From an uncultured Clostridia bacterium (GTDB taxonomy: Bacteria > Bacillota > Clostridia > Lachnospirales > Lachnospiraceae), in NCBI GenBank assembly GCA_948467395.1, contig CAOKDX010000016.1, positions 1 to 64,000 of the forward strand: DNA of 64,000 bases. Reading direction: 5' to 3'. Position 1 is the stretch's first letter, and each line of letters begins with the position of its first letter. This document shows positions 51,805 through 61,782 of this stretch, piece after piece. The notes under the pieces were generated by a model, which was not told where the DNA came from, ran no database searches, and worked only from the letters and a program-made list of their open reading frames with translations. A program made the position numbers and the translations under genes.

Positions 51805-53934
51805 TTAAGCTGCCACCACATCCCCCGGCTCCAGGCCGGAGAATACTACCTGTTCCACGCCATTGGCCAGCTCCCTGTCCAGCTCCACATACTGCTTCAC
51901 CAGCTGCCCCTGGACCACCCGCCACACATACCAGACACTTTCACCCTTTCCCGCCTTCTCCTCATAGACACTCCCTGCCGGAACCGTCAGCACATCCTTC
52001 AGGCACACAGCCGAAAATGTCGTCTGTATCTCCGACAGCTCACCGGACAGCCTGCCGTCCCCTTCCAGTTCCACATAATATCCCGGATGTTCAAAGGAAG
52101 ATTCCGGATTGTTCCTGCTCACATAAGTCTTCCCCCCCTCCGTGGTAAGATACACGTTATTCACCGATTTTGTGTATCCGGTACAAATTCCACTGCAGCT
52201 TTTTCCATTCGATATGAATTCAATCCTCTCCCCGACATGAGCAAACTTCTTCTCTACCTCGGGCCTCGGCCGCAGGGGTGGTATCTGCAGCACCAGCAGT
52301 CTCCTTCTGTCCTTCTTTCCCTCTATGCCAAAGAGGTATGTCCCCTCTGTAATTTCCTCCCCCACCCGGATCTGGCAGTTTGTTACTGTTCCGCCTGTCC
52401 GGGCACGGACCCGGACTCTCCCGCTCCCGTCATTTCCTTTTTTATATTCCTCATACTGCCTCTCCAGCTCCTGTATAAAGTGCCGGTGCGTGCAGGCTGC
52501 CAGTTCCTGTTCATACTTCCAGCGCTTCCCTGCCAGCGTCCGGAGCCTGCCGGTCTTTTCCCGCATCTCGGCAGCGGCCTGCTTTTTCATCTCCTTCACC
52601 GTATCACGGTAGCTCTCCTTTTCTTTCCGGATCTGGTTTGCAAGATCTGCCAGCGCAGCTTTCGCCTTCCCCGTATCTATCACATACAACAGATCCCCCT
52701 TCTTCACCCTGCAGCCATTATAAACGGCGCTCTCCACAATCTTACCCTCCCGCTCTGCCATGACCAGACAGGGACTGTTATCGGCAAATCGGCTGGAGCC
52801 GCTATGGCTCCGCACTTTATACCGGGTTCTTGCCACCGTATGGGTATCATACCCGACGGGGAGCGCCGCACCGGATGAATAGCAGACCAGCTCCCCCTCC
52901 TTGAGGCCCTCTTTAATCTCTGTCCTGTACTCGTCCTTCGCCCCGGTGCTTACCATCCGCTTCTCCTCCACACCCTCGCTATTTTTCACAAAGACATAGG
53001 TCTCTGCGCCCTGGGAATGCAGAGAATCATTCCCCACCGCCAGCACCTCCGCAGCAGCCTTTTTACTGAAATACACAAGACAGCTGTCACCGCAGGATAA
53101 CTTCACGCCCTCCGGGCAGGCAAAACGGACAGCAGGATCACAGCCATTTTTCCTGGCCGCCGCCAGCTCCTTCTCCGTATAGGCAGCCTCCTCCACCGGA
53201 TACCGTTTCCCATCTGATATAATATATTTCTCCTTATATCCGGTATAAGTATATTTGTCAGCAGTCACCTTCACCAGCTCAATATACCGCTGCCCTCTGT
53301 CAGCCACCACTACTACATTTTCACGGGGCTCCGCCTGGGCAGATACCTGAAGGTCCTTCCGATAGGTCACATACCCGGAATGCTTCGCCCGCAGGACTCC
53401 CTCCTGGATATCCCGCCCCGCCTGCCTGATCTCCCTTTCAATTTCCTTCACCCGCTGCCTGTAGAGCTCCCTCTCGTATCTGGCGTCCTCTTCCAGCACT
53501 GCCCGTTTTTTCTTACTCCCCTTTCCGCCCAAAAGACGGATTTCCGCTTTTCTCTGCTCCGCTATCTTTTTCTGCCAGGCATACCTCTCCCGTTCCTGCC
53601 GAAGTTCCTCTTCCAGTTGTATCTTGCGCTCCCTTTCCTCCCTGTTATCGGTACGGGCAAGTATATCCCCCTCTCTGACGTAGTCGCCCACCTCAGCCTC
53701 CTCCTTCTCGATCACTGCATCCGACAGATAAAAGTGCGCATATTCTTTGGGCACCACCGCAGCCATCAGCGTCTCCACCCTTCCGATGGACCCTCTCTCT
53801 ACAGGCCGGCAGGCTGAATTCCGGCTTACCGGCTCCTGCAGCTCCGGCGCCGGCCGGCCGGAAACCTCCTCGCATCCCATACACAGCATGGCCGTCACAA
53901 GAAAAAATACAATCTCTGTCTTCACCCATCTCAT
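51805..53934 (-). CDS. Lipoprotein efflux adaptor with two tandem HlyD-like units
   Basis: A 709-residue exported protein with a lipoprotein-type start (FFLVTAMLCMGCEEVSG, Cys near residue 21). It holds two membrane-fusion-type units. The first (about 50-330) has EAEVGDYVREGDILARTDN, a coiled coil rich in Glu/Arg (115-170) and an outgoing lipoyl half. The second (about 390-700) has AVYNGCRVKKGDLLYVIDTG, another coiled coil and GTVTNCQIRVGEEITEG. The C-terminal region has LTVPAGSVYEE and GLEPGDVV. Usual adaptors have a single unit of 350-450 residues. Its start overlaps the small lipoprotein stop as ATGA. Confidence 0.8.
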   Translation of the reverse strand: MRWVKTEIVFFLVTAMLCMGCEEVSGRPAPELQEPVSRNSACRPVERGSIGRVETLMAAVVPKEYAHFYLSDAVIEKEEAEVGDYVREGDILARTDNREERERKIQLEEELRQERERYAWQKKIAEQRKAEIRLLGGKGSKKKRAVLEEDARYERELYRQRVKEIEREIRQAGRDIQEGVLRAKHSGYVTYRKDLQVSAQAEPRENVVVVADRGQRYIELVKVTADKYTYTGYKEKYIISDGKRYPVEEAAYTEKELAAARKNGCDPAVRFACPEGVKLSCGDSCLVYFSKKAAAEVLAVGNDSLHSQGAETYVFVKNSEGVEEKRMVSTGAKDEYRTEIKEGLKEGELVCYSSGAALPVGYDTHTVARTRYKVRSHSGSSRFADNSPCLVMAEREGKIVESAVYNGCRVKKGDLLYVIDTGKAKAALADLANQIRKEKESYRDTVKEMKKQAAAEMREKTGRLRTLAGKRWKYEQELAACTHRHFIQELERQYEEYKKGNDGSGRVRVRARTGGTVTNCQIRVGEEITEGTYLFGIEGKKDRRRLLVLQIPPLRPRPEVEKKFAHVGERIEFISNGKSCSGICTGYTKSVNNVYLTTEGGKTYVSRNNPESSFEHPGYYVELEGDGRLSGELSEIQTTFSAVCLKDVLTVPAGSVYEEKAGKGESVWYVWRVVQGQLVKQYVELDRELANGVEQVVFSGLEPGDVVAA

Positions 53935-54284
53935 CCACCATCACCTTCCTCTACATGAATCACTGATCCGTCTATGGCATTTATTACACAAATTCCCCCA
54001 TCTGTCTTCCATGCTGGCACGTAGCTGTAAACCCCCTTGCGCAAAGGATCTCTCACCTTTTCTTCCGCTCCCCTGTCACCTGGAATTTTCATTTCCCATA
54101 AATCTGTCCAGACGGTTCCCGCCACATCTCTGTATTGTGCCGGTCCAACTGCCTCCTCCCACCGCTCCGCCGCATCTCTAGATCCCTCTTCCTCCTGTCC
54201 GCATCCCGAAACAAAAATAAGCAGGACTGCCAGTAACAGAATCCCGTATTTCCTGTTTATCCTCCTGCGATCACTGTACGTCAT
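53931..54284 (-). CDS. Small lipoprotein of the MacAB-like exporter operon
   Basis: A 117-residue protein with a lipobox (LLLAVLLIFVSGC, Cys near residue 27) and a small, mostly beta domain. It is not recognised. The ATG at 54284 has GGAGGG 5 nt upstream; a GTG 3 nt earlier is also possible. Its stop overlaps the adaptor start (ATGA), so they are translated together. It may be an extra partner of the adaptor or a surface factor; no activity can be read from the sequence. Confidence 0.65.
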   Translation of the reverse strand: MTYSDRRRINRKYGILLLAVLLIFVSGCGQEEEGSRDAAERWEEAVGPAQYRDVAGTVWTDLWEMKIPGDRGAEEKVRDPLRKGVYSYVPAWKTDGGICVINAIDGSVIHVEEGDGG

Positions 54285-54387
54285 CACATCCCTCCACTCC
54301 TTTGCTGTCTCTTAACATGTATTGTAGGAGGAAGTTGTAAACAAGATGTAAAACTCTGTTCTCTTCTCAGTCCTGCCATAATTAAAT

Positions 54388-57078
54388 TTAGTAATTCTCT
54401 TCTTTCAATGTATCCACCACGTTGTCCTTCCGAATCTTGGACATGGAGTACAGCATGGTAGAAAATACAACCAGAAATACGCTCCCCACCGCGATCACGA
54501 TGCTGTACCAGGGAATATAAAAGCTCATGCTGATCTCTGAATTCATGGCCTTCCATATCAGCGCCGTAATTCCCACCGCCACCGGAAGTCCGTACATCAG
54601 CCCTTTCACACCATAAAGCAGGCACTCAAAATTGGTCATTTTCCGGAAGCTTTTCTGGGTCATCCCCACAGACCGCAGCATTGCAAATTCCCTCCTCCGC
54701 AGAAATACATTGGTGGATATTGTATTAAATACATTTGCCACAGCGATCAGGGAGATCAGAATAATAAATCCCAGGGAAAAGATGTTCAATATCAGCATAA
54801 GGGCACGGCTCGCCTTGATCTGCTCGGCAATGTTAAAGATAAAACCATCCCCGGAATCTCCCTCTGCATCCATAATGTCCTGCATTTCCTCCTCACACCG
54901 GTTCGGATTATCCGCACAGAATGACATGATATAATCCGCTATCAATTTCTGTCTCACATCTGCCGGGCAGACTGCCTCCCTGGCCCCCGCCGGATACATA
55001 ATCAGAAGTCCTGCCTCCCTCTCCGAATCGAGTCCAGGGGGCGTATCCTCCCTGATCTCTCCGATGGCAAGCATTTTTTCACCTATAATTTCCGGTTCTA
55101 TTTCTTCCTCTGTGCCGTCGCTTTCAAACTCATCCATGGGCCATACCTCAAAGCTGAGCTGGAGGGAATCCGGCTTTTCCACAAAGGTATGGATATTTTC
55201 ATATCGCTCCTCATCCGTATTCCACACAGTGGCACTGTCATAGGCGATAGCCGTTGGATTCTTTGTATCCATATAGCGGTCTACATCCAGATGGTTCTTC
55301 TGGAGATATTCTTTATATACCGCATCCGGAACAAAGGTGACGACAAGGTTCCTTACTTCAACCGGCTTTTCCAGTTCCTTCGGATCACCAGGCTTCTTCT
55401 CCCCGGTGCTGTTGCGGTAAATACTGTCAGACAGATATTTCCCCGGCACTGTCACCATACTCTCATTCCACAGGTTGAAGTTATAATAGGCCTCTGTCAT
55501 TCCTGCTATCTGCGCAAATTTTCCAAATAACTCCTCATAATATTTGTCATTTTTCGCTGTCCCTTTCACCGAACTGCTAAAGCGCAGATCGGAGGAATAT
55601 TTATTGATAATGTCATCCAGTCCGGTGGACAGATAATCGCTGAAACTGGTGGCCGAGATAAACAGCACAACACTGATGAACAGGGAAAATACGGTAGCCC
55701 TGTATTTCCTTTTATTCCGCTTATAGTTTTTGGTCGCCAGCACTCCCTCCAGACCAAAGAGCTTCATCGTCAGGCGGGAGGTCTTTAGCTTCCGGGGTTT
55801 CACAACAATATCCGTAGTCTGACGAATCGCCTCGATGGCATTGATCTTAAGCGCCTTCCGCACGGGAAGCCAGGCAGAGATCAGCACCGTGACAAATCCC
55901 ACTATGGCGGCCACAACGACCGACCACAGCGCTGCCGAAACATGTATTGTCAGATTACCTGACCCAAGAAATACAGAAAAAGTATCCCGCAGACAATAAA
56001 ATGTCACTCCCATGCCGCCTATTCCCGCCAGCACACCAAGGGGAACTCCGATGATGCTTACTATCACCGCCTCAAAGAGCACACTCTTTTTCAGCTGTTT
56101 CCTGGTAGCGCCGATAGAAGACAGCAGTCCATACTGTTTCTTTCGCTCATTTACCGAGATGGCAAAGGAGTTGTAGATCAGCGATATGGAACCGAACATA
56201 ATAATCCCAATCAGAATCGCCATCAGGCCGGCAAGCATCCCCGCCAGGCTGTCGCCAAGACTTTCGCCCGATATCTGCAGATAAAACCGGTTCGTATCGA
56301 TTACGTTCTCATCACCATATTTCTTTTCCAGCTCAGCCTGAACCTCACCTGTCTCATTCGGTTCTTTTATGGTTATATACGCCATCTGCTGCCCTCTGGG
56401 ACCAGCGGCATCATCCAGCCTGGTGAGGGCGGGATATCCCGGCAGGCCCTGAAAGGAACCCCAGTAACCGAAACGGGCGCTTTCATAAAAGCCAACGATC
56501 TCGTATGTGCCTTTTCCCTCCGGCACAAAGGTCTCCTGATCCCCCGACACACTATAAGAGGTTTCCTCCCATATCTCAGTACCTGTTTCCTTCGCTTTCC
56601 GGACGCCAGTCTCCAGCTGGAGCTTCTGCCCTGTCCTGTACGCAATGCCGGATCTCTCTTCGATGTCAGAGGGGAGGATCAGCTCACGGGAGTTCTCCGG
56701 TAGCCGTCCTTCCGTGATATTTACGGAAAGAAGCTCTGGGAAATTGCCATTGAATCCCCCGATATACAGATACGGCGTCCTTTCTTTCTTTACGGAGTCC
56801 AGCCTGGCAAAGGCAACATCCGCAAATATCGCAGTCTGATCTATTTCCTTCCGTGCCAGTACCTCTTCCATACTGCCTTTCTTATTTTCCTGAAAGCTGA
56901 TATGCCAGCGGCCGTCATTCTGAATCGCAGTCTCTAACATAAAATTCTGGAGACTGCTGACCGTCGTCGTCACTGCCGTGATCATTGCCACAGATAAAAT
57001 AATGCCGACAATGGTGACAATGGTCCTTGTCCGGTTCTGCCACAGTGACTTCAGTGTATATCGCCTAAAGATATTCAT
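54388..57078 (-). CDS. ABC transporter permease (FtsX/MacB type, duplicated)
   Basis: An 896-residue permease with an N-terminal helix (17-40), a large outer loop, three helices (about 280-400) that form one FtsX domain, a further helix (about 460-485), a second large outer loop and a C-terminal FtsX domain (about 765-890; ANVFNTISTNVFLRRREFAMLRSVGMTQKSFRKM). The first domain has the same signature (SISLIYNSFAISVNERKKQYGLLSSIGATRKQ). This is the long MacB-like form of Firmicutes peptide or lipid exporters. Its ATG overlaps the ATPase stop as ATGA. It may export or resist antimicrobial peptides; the substrate is unknown. Confidence 0.9.
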   Translation of the reverse strand: MNIFRRYTLKSLWQNRTRTIVTIVGIILSVAMITAVTTTVSSLQNFMLETAIQNDGRWHISFQENKKGSMEEVLARKEIDQTAIFADVAFARLDSVKKERTPYLYIGGFNGNFPELLSVNITEGRLPENSRELILPSDIEERSGIAYRTGQKLQLETGVRKAKETGTEIWEETSYSVSGDQETFVPEGKGTYEIVGFYESARFGYWGSFQGLPGYPALTRLDDAAGPRGQQMAYITIKEPNETGEVQAELEKKYGDENVIDTNRFYLQISGESLGDSLAGMLAGLMAILIGIIMFGSISLIYNSFAISVNERKKQYGLLSSIGATRKQLKKSVLFEAVIVSIIGVPLGVLAGIGGMGVTFYCLRDTFSVFLGSGNLTIHVSAALWSVVVAAIVGFVTVLISAWLPVRKALKINAIEAIRQTTDIVVKPRKLKTSRLTMKLFGLEGVLATKNYKRNKRKYRATVFSLFISVVLFISATSFSDYLSTGLDDIINKYSSDLRFSSSVKGTAKNDKYYEELFGKFAQIAGMTEAYYNFNLWNESMVTVPGKYLSDSIYRNSTGEKKPGDPKELEKPVEVRNLVVTFVPDAVYKEYLQKNHLDVDRYMDTKNPTAIAYDSATVWNTDEERYENIHTFVEKPDSLQLSFEVWPMDEFESDGTEEEIEPEIIGEKMLAIGEIREDTPPGLDSEREAGLLIMYPAGAREAVCPADVRQKLIADYIMSFCADNPNRCEEEMQDIMDAEGDSGDGFIFNIAEQIKASRALMLILNIFSLGFIILISLIAVANVFNTISTNVFLRRREFAMLRSVGMTQKSFRKMTNFECLLYGVKGLMYGLPVAVGITALIWKAMNSEISMSFYIPWYSIVIAVGSVFLVVFSTMLYSMSKIRKDNVVDTLKEENY

Positions 57079-57758
57079 GAGCGGATCACCTCATCTCTCA
57101 CAATCTTTCCGTCCTCGATGGCAATGATCCGGTCGGCCTGCAGAGCAATTTGTTCATCATGAGTGATAACAATCAGCGTCTGGTTATATTTTTTATTAGA
57201 GGTTTTAAGAAGATCGACAATCTCCCTGCTGTTCTTCGAATCTAGATTTCCGGTCGGTTCATCCGCCAGTACCACGGCAGGAGATGCCATCAGGGCACGC
57301 CCGATGGACACCCTCTGCTGCTGTCCGCCAGACAGCTGGTTCGGGAGGTTCTTCTCCCGGCCCCGAAGACCGAGAATATCCAGCAACTCATCCAGATGCT
57401 CCTGATCCACCTTCCTTCCATCCATCTGGATTGGCAGCGTCATATTTTCCGTAACATTCAGAATCGGAATCAGATTGTAAAACTGATAGATCAATCCCAC
57501 CTGACGCCGGCGGAAAATAGCCAGCTGCTCTTCGTTCTGCTTATACACATCCTGCCCATTCATAAAAACCTTTCCGCCAGATGGGCGGTCTACTCCCCCC
57601 AGAATGTGAAGTAATGTCGATTTTCCTGAGCCGCTTGGTCCGATAATGGCGACAAATTCACCCTTACTCACTGAAAATGATACATCATTCAGCGCCATTA
57701 CCTGGTTTTCATCTGTCCCGTAGATTTTTGATAAATGTTCTACTTTTAAAATCTCCAT
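57075..57758 (-). CDS. ABC transporter ATP-binding protein (MacB/LolD type)
   Basis: A 227-residue ATPase with Walker [18 protein letters not shown] near residue 39, a Q loop in [13 protein letters not shown], signature [15 protein letters not shown], Walker [14 protein letters not shown] and switch His in [10 protein letters not shown]. The ATG at 57758 has GAGGGA upstream and starts [14 protein letters not shown]; the longer frame adds four residues. It energises the long permease encoded next. No two-component system lies beside it, unlike the BceRS-type loci. Confidence 0.92.
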   Translation of the reverse strand: MEILKVEHLSKIYGTDENQVMALNDVSFSVSKGEFVAIIGPSGSGKSTLLHILGGVDRPSGGKVFMNGQDVYKQNEEQLAIFRRRQVGLIYQFYNLIPILNVTENMTLPIQMDGRKVDQEHLDELLDILGLRGREKNLPNQLSGGQQQRVSIGRALMASPAVVLADEPTGNLDSKNSREIVDLLKTSNKKYNQTLIVITHDEQIALQADRIIAIEDGKIVRDEVIRS

Positions 57759-57770
57759 CGTTTCCCTCAT

Positions 57771-58060
57771 TTCTACGCATTGCGTGATTCTTAATCTATT
57801 ATTTCTATTTCGGGACTAATCATAACATAATTAAGTGACAGGCGCATGACTGTAATGTGACGGTTTTGTAAGATTCAGATGTTTTGAATTTCTTTACAGA
57901 AGTTGTTAAAACCCTGCAAATACTAGATTTCTAAGATATTCTGGAAATGATTTAGACGCTTATCTTCTCATAAAATCTCATATTTTTTCATTCATTTTGT
58001 GTAAAAGTTGTGTAAATTTGTAACATTTTTTGTGTACGGATTTGTGTACGATGAGCCGGG
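57771..58060. other. A+T-rich gap with integrase arm-site-like repeats at the element end
   Basis: These 290 bases hold no gene. Four TGTGTA motifs start at 57998, 58009, 58031 and 58043 (spacings 11, 22 and 12), just beyond the integrase stop. Such arrays near the integrase gene are typical arm-type binding sites in Tn916-like elements. The exact end of the element cannot be set without the other end. Confidence 0.45.
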
Positions 58061-59338
58061 CTAGGATGCCCGGCTGTTCCTGCTCCGCTTCTTATCAAAC
58101 TTTTCAATCTCATCCCGCATGCGCTTATCATCCACATGGTTATATACTTTCATGGTAATTGCAAGATTGCTGTGCCCCATAATCTCCTGCAAAGTCCTCT
58201 GGTCCATCCCTGCCTCTGCCATTCTGGTACAGGCGGTATGACGCAGAATGTGTGCAGTGATATTAGGCAACAATTCCGGCTCTCTATCCTCCAGTATGCC
58301 AGCCGCCACCTCAATACTATTGTAATCATACACAATCTTATGGAGGATAATGTCTAACTGTACCACGCTCCACAACTGGAATTTTTTCGTGAGAAATACA
58401 AAGCCAATGTGCCCATCTACTGTATGGTTGTCTATCATCCCATGCTTCAACATATACTCTTTCTGTTTTCTCAGAGCATGCAGCGCTTTTGACGTCAACG
58501 GAATTTTACGGATGCCCTTGATTGTCTTTGGTGGGCAGATTTGAAATCTGCGCTTTCCCTCCTCGTCCAACTCATAAAGCAACTGGTGGTCAATCTTCAC
58601 GAATTTATTCTTAAAATCCACGTTTTGCCATGTCAAACCGATGGTTTCTCCGCACCTCGCACCGGTTTCAAAGAAAAACTCAAACATCCAGTAATAGGCA
58701 TTGTATTCACTGCTTTCACTGATAAACTGTAGAAACTTCTCCTGCTGTAACTGGGTAAGGGCATCTCTTTTATTGTTGTAAATGCCAAGTTCCTTTGTAC
58801 AGCCGTGGGCATAATTTCTACGGATATAGTCTTCGGACAATGCATGATTAAACATAGCGGTTAAAACTTTGTGCATCAGAGTTATGCTACCATTTCCTAC
58901 ACCATCCTCCAACATCTCCTGATAACAGTCCAAGATATGTGTCTTCCTGACTGCCTGAATCTGCATATTAGCAAATTTCCGGCTGCGCATGTTCTTATTC
59001 CATATCTTGGTGTAATTTTCCTCTGTGCGGACAGTAATCTTCCCACGTTTCTTTTTCATTTTTACATAGAAATCAAACAATTCGTTGACTGTCATATTCC
59101 CATGTGACGTGGAAATCAAGTCATGCCTGTCCTGTTCTATCAGTGCCTCCTTCTCGCGCAGGGATAAATCTTTCTGCTTCCCTTTCGGGTATGGGTCTGT
59201 TTCCACCAGCCGCCAGCTGTATTCTACACGGTTTTCACCACATAAATCCGTGTAGCGGAACATGTAACGCCCGTCACTGCGCTGGCCTTCCCCTTTTCTT
59301 AAAATTCTGCCTTTGCTGTCTTTTCTTTTTGCTGCCAT
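58061..59338 (-). CDS. Tyrosine site-specific integrase (Tn916 Int-like)
   Basis: A 425-residue recombinase that integrates and excises the element. It has an N-terminal arm-binding domain (KDSKGRILRKGEGQRSDGRYMFRYTD), a SAM-like core-binding domain (about 95-190) and the catalytic domain with Arg in TGARCGETIGLTW, HILRHTACTRMAEAG, GHSNLAITMKVYNH and the Tyr nucleophile near residue 395. AGGAGCAG precedes the ATG at 59338. It lies at the extremity of the element next to the ABC operon, with an excisionase gene upstream, as in Tn916. Confidence 0.95.
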   Translation of the reverse strand: MAAKRKDSKGRILRKGEGQRSDGRYMFRYTDLCGENRVEYSWRLVETDPYPKGKQKDLSLREKEALIEQDRHDLISTSHGNMTVNELFDFYVKMKKKRGKITVRTEENYTKIWNKNMRSRKFANMQIQAVRKTHILDCYQEMLEDGVGNGSITLMHKVLTAMFNHALSEDYIRRNYAHGCTKELGIYNNKRDALTQLQQEKFLQFISESSEYNAYYWMFEFFFETGARCGETIGLTWQNVDFKNKFVKIDHQLLYELDEEGKRRFQICPPKTIKGIRKIPLTSKALHALRKQKEYMLKHGMIDNHTVDGHIGFVFLTKKFQLWSVVQLDIILHKIVYDYNSIEVAAGILEDREPELLPNITAHILRHTACTRMAEAGMDQRTLQEIMGHSNLAITMKVYNHVDDKRMRDEIEKFDKKRSRNSRAS

Positions 59339-59417
59339 AGTATCTGCTCCTTTCATAAAAGAAAGAGCCCTAATACGATATGATGATTATACCGCATTAA
59401 AACTCTTTGCGCCATGC

Positions 59418-59630
59418 CTAAATTACATTTAATTTGTCAATAAATTCCTCGAACTGCTTTCTCTTTATCTGCGGTCGGTTTCCATTCCACAGGATAAAGT
59501 CAGCATCTCCATTTTCATTGATGAGCCTGCGAAGCTTTGCTTGACCGATACGGAAATAAAGAGAGGCTTCTTCCACTGTCAGTGTGTATTTCTGCCATAA
59601 TGGAATCTCTGTAATTTGTCTGCCTGCCAT
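59418..59630 (-). CDS. Excisionase (Tn916 Xis-like)
   Basis: A 70-residue winged-helix protein like Xis of Tn916, which bends DNA and favours excision. It has the typical [19 protein letters not shown] and [38 protein letters not shown] lies 9 nt before the ATG at 59630; the longer frame to 59738 is not supported. The integrase gene follows after 79 nt. Confidence 0.93.
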   Translation of the reverse strand: MAGRQITEIPLWQKYTLTVEEASLYFRIGQAKLRRLINENGDADFILWNGNRPQIKRKQFEEFIDKLNVI

Positions 59631-59815
59631 AAGACTGCACCTCCTTATGGCTATAGGATAATACAAAAAAAGGGATTGAGCCATTGACTGGCGTGGTAGA
59701 AATTTTTGGGGTTTTACCATGGGGTGGTATTCTAACACCAGTAGTTTACTTTCTTGAAAGGTCCAACACTCCCTTGTTTATAGGGATTTCATAAGGATAC
59801 TTTTTAGATTTAGGA

Positions 59816-59849
59816 TAGCGGTATAGCATGACGGTGTTATACCGCTTTT
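59816..59849 (-). terminator. Hairpin at the end of the serine recombinase gene
   Basis: AGCGGTATA and TATACCGCT form a stem spanning the stop codon (59816-59849) with a short loop. Confidence 0.6.
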
Positions 59850-61528
59850 CCCATATATACATTGACCTTTGAACGGTCAAATACTCCGATATGGTTATAG
59901 ATAATCTCGATTTCCTGTATTCTTTTACCACTGCTTTTATCTGCTTCATGGACGATAATGCGGTCTATGAACTCATGCACAATCTCCGGTGTCAGTTCCG
60001 GTATCTCCGTATACTTCTTGACAGTAGACAAGAATGACTTTACATTGACACTCTGTTGTTCTTCCTGTGACAGTTCCATGCGGAGTGTTTCAATTTCTGA
60101 CTGCACCTCTTTCTGCTCCGCTTCATATCCCTGTGACAGTTTTGCAAATCGTTCATCAGAAAGTTTACCGCTTACATTATCCTCATAGATACGTTGGAAC
60201 AGATTGTCTAACTGTGTGTAGCGTTTCTCCTTATCGGACAGCACACGCTTTTTCTTTGCCAGTTCCTTATTTTTCTGTTTCATGTCAGCGTCCATCACCA
60301 TCTGCACAAATTCATCTTCATATGCTTTAACATAGGAAACAACCTCTCGCAGATTCTCCAGTACCAGTTGTTCCACAACCACGTTGCGGATATAGTGCAT
60401 AGAGCAGTTGTGGGTATCAGAACGGTAATTACTGCACACAAAATTATGTTTGGTGTCAGGGTCATTCGCTCGTCTGTGAAAGGATAGTTTCTTTCCACAG
60501 TCTGCACAGTAGAGGATTCCCGAAAACATCGGCATTTCTCCCATTTTGGTAGGACGTTTGCGGTTCGCCCGAATCTTCTGCACAATGTCAAAGGTAGACT
60601 GGTCGATAATCGGCTCATGGGTATTCTCAAAGATTTTCCATTCCGATTTATCATTCTCAATCTTCTTTTTCTGTTTATAGGACTTGCGGTGTGTCTTAAA
60701 ATTCACCGTATGCCCCAGATAGTCCATGCGTTCCAGTATGTCCACCACAACGGTACTCGACCATTGGCAGGGATTCTTCGGTACATTTTTAGCAATGCCA
60801 TATCCTTTGCTAAGTGCATAAGCAGTAGGACACAACACTCCTCTTTCTTTCAGAATGTTTGCGATTCTTCTCGGTCCGTACCCGTCCACACACAAGCGGA
60901 AGATTTCTCGGACAATCTCTGCGGATTCTTCATCAATCAGCCATTCTTTTGGATTGTCGGGATTCTTGCGGTAGCCATAAGGAGCAATGCAACTCATGTG
61001 TTCGCCTGCTAATCCTTTTGCTTTCTTCACCGCCCGAATCTTCTTACTGGTATCTCTTGCGTACCACTCGTTAAACAGATTTTTGAACGGTGCAAGGTCA
61101 TTGTCTTTCTGTACGTTGCTGTCTACATCATCATTCACAGCGATAAAGTGAATATCTTTATCGGGGAAGATAAATTCCGTATACAATCCCACTTTGATGT
61201 AATCACGCCCGAATCTTGACAGGTCTTTACAGATAATACGTTTCACAGTGCCTTTCTGTGCGTCCTCAATCATCTGTTTGAACTGCGGACGCTCAAAATT
61301 CGTACCGCTGAATCCATCGTCAATATAGAACTGGTAAGGCGTGTAACCGTTTCTCTCCGCATATTCCGCAAGTATCTTTTTCTGATTGACGATACTGTCC
61401 GAATCCCCAACATTTCCATCATCTTGCGACAAACGACAATAGAGTGCTGTGATTCCCGTATCTGTTCGCTTTGTCGGGGAAGTGGTAAAAGTATTTCCTG
61501 TGGCAACTGACTGTATGTTCTTCAGCAT
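59837..61528 (-). CDS. Large serine recombinase (TnpX/TndX-like)
   Basis: A 563-residue recombinase. The resolvase domain (about 20-160) has ITALYCRLSQDDGN, with the catalytic Ser, then DDGFSGTNFERPQF and CKDLSRFGRDYI. The recombinase domain and a zinc ribbon (CADCGKKLSF, then CSNYR and C) follow, then a coiled coil near 430-500. Enzymes of this type move Tn4451/Tn5397-like elements without a tyrosine integrase. Here one lies beside a tyrosine integrase and excisionase, so the element carries two systems or joins two elements. GGAGG lies 5 nt before the ATG at 61528. Confidence 0.93.
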   Translation of the reverse strand: MLKNIQSVATGNTFTTSPTKRTDTGITALYCRLSQDDGNVGDSDSIVNQKKILAEYAERNGYTPYQFYIDDGFSGTNFERPQFKQMIEDAQKGTVKRIICKDLSRFGRDYIKVGLYTEFIFPDKDIHFIAVNDDVDSNVQKDNDLAPFKNLFNEWYARDTSKKIRAVKKAKGLAGEHMSCIAPYGYRKNPDNPKEWLIDEESAEIVREIFRLCVDGYGPRRIANILKERGVLCPTAYALSKGYGIAKNVPKNPCQWSSTVVVDILERMDYLGHTVNFKTHRKSYKQKKKIENDKSEWKIFENTHEPIIDQSTFDIVQKIRANRKRPTKMGEMPMFSGILYCADCGKKLSFHRRANDPDTKHNFVCSNYRSDTHNCSMHYIRNVVVEQLVLENLREVVSYVKAYEDEFVQMVMDADMKQKNKELAKKKRVLSDKEKRYTQLDNLFQRIYEDNVSGKLSDERFAKLSQGYEAEQKEVQSEIETLRMELSQEEQQSVNVKSFLSTVKKYTEIPELTPEIVHEFIDRIIVHEADKSSGKRIQEIEIIYNHIGVFDRSKVNVYMGKAV

Positions 61529-61623
61529 ATTTCCTCCTGTTCCGACAGTCACACAGGCAATGCTTGTATAGATATAAGATAACACAACCACTGTCTTTTG
61601 TCTGCCTTTTTTATAAATCTGTC

Positions 61624-61782
61624 TTAAATCTGCCTGTTGCATCTTGTATTTCGCTGAATCAGACGCTTTATCGTGTCTTTTGGTTCTTCCTGCGTCTGAC
61701 CGTTTGATTTTACCTTTACACGGTAAATCGTATTGCCGATACGGTATTCACGTACCACTGGTTCTTCTGCGTTTTCTGTCAT
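61624..61782 (-). CDS. TnpW-like small transposon protein
   Basis: A 52-residue protein that starts MTENAEEPVVREYRIG and continues NTIYRVKVKSNGQTQ and DTIKRLIQRN. It matches the TnpW-type small proteins found directly upstream of large serine recombinases in Firmicutes elements; their role is unproven. AAGGGGGAA precedes the ATG, and the recombinase gene starts about 95 nt downstream. Confidence 0.8.
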   Translation of the reverse strand: MTENAEEPVVREYRIGNTIYRVKVKSNGQTQEEPKDTIKRLIQRNTRCNRQI

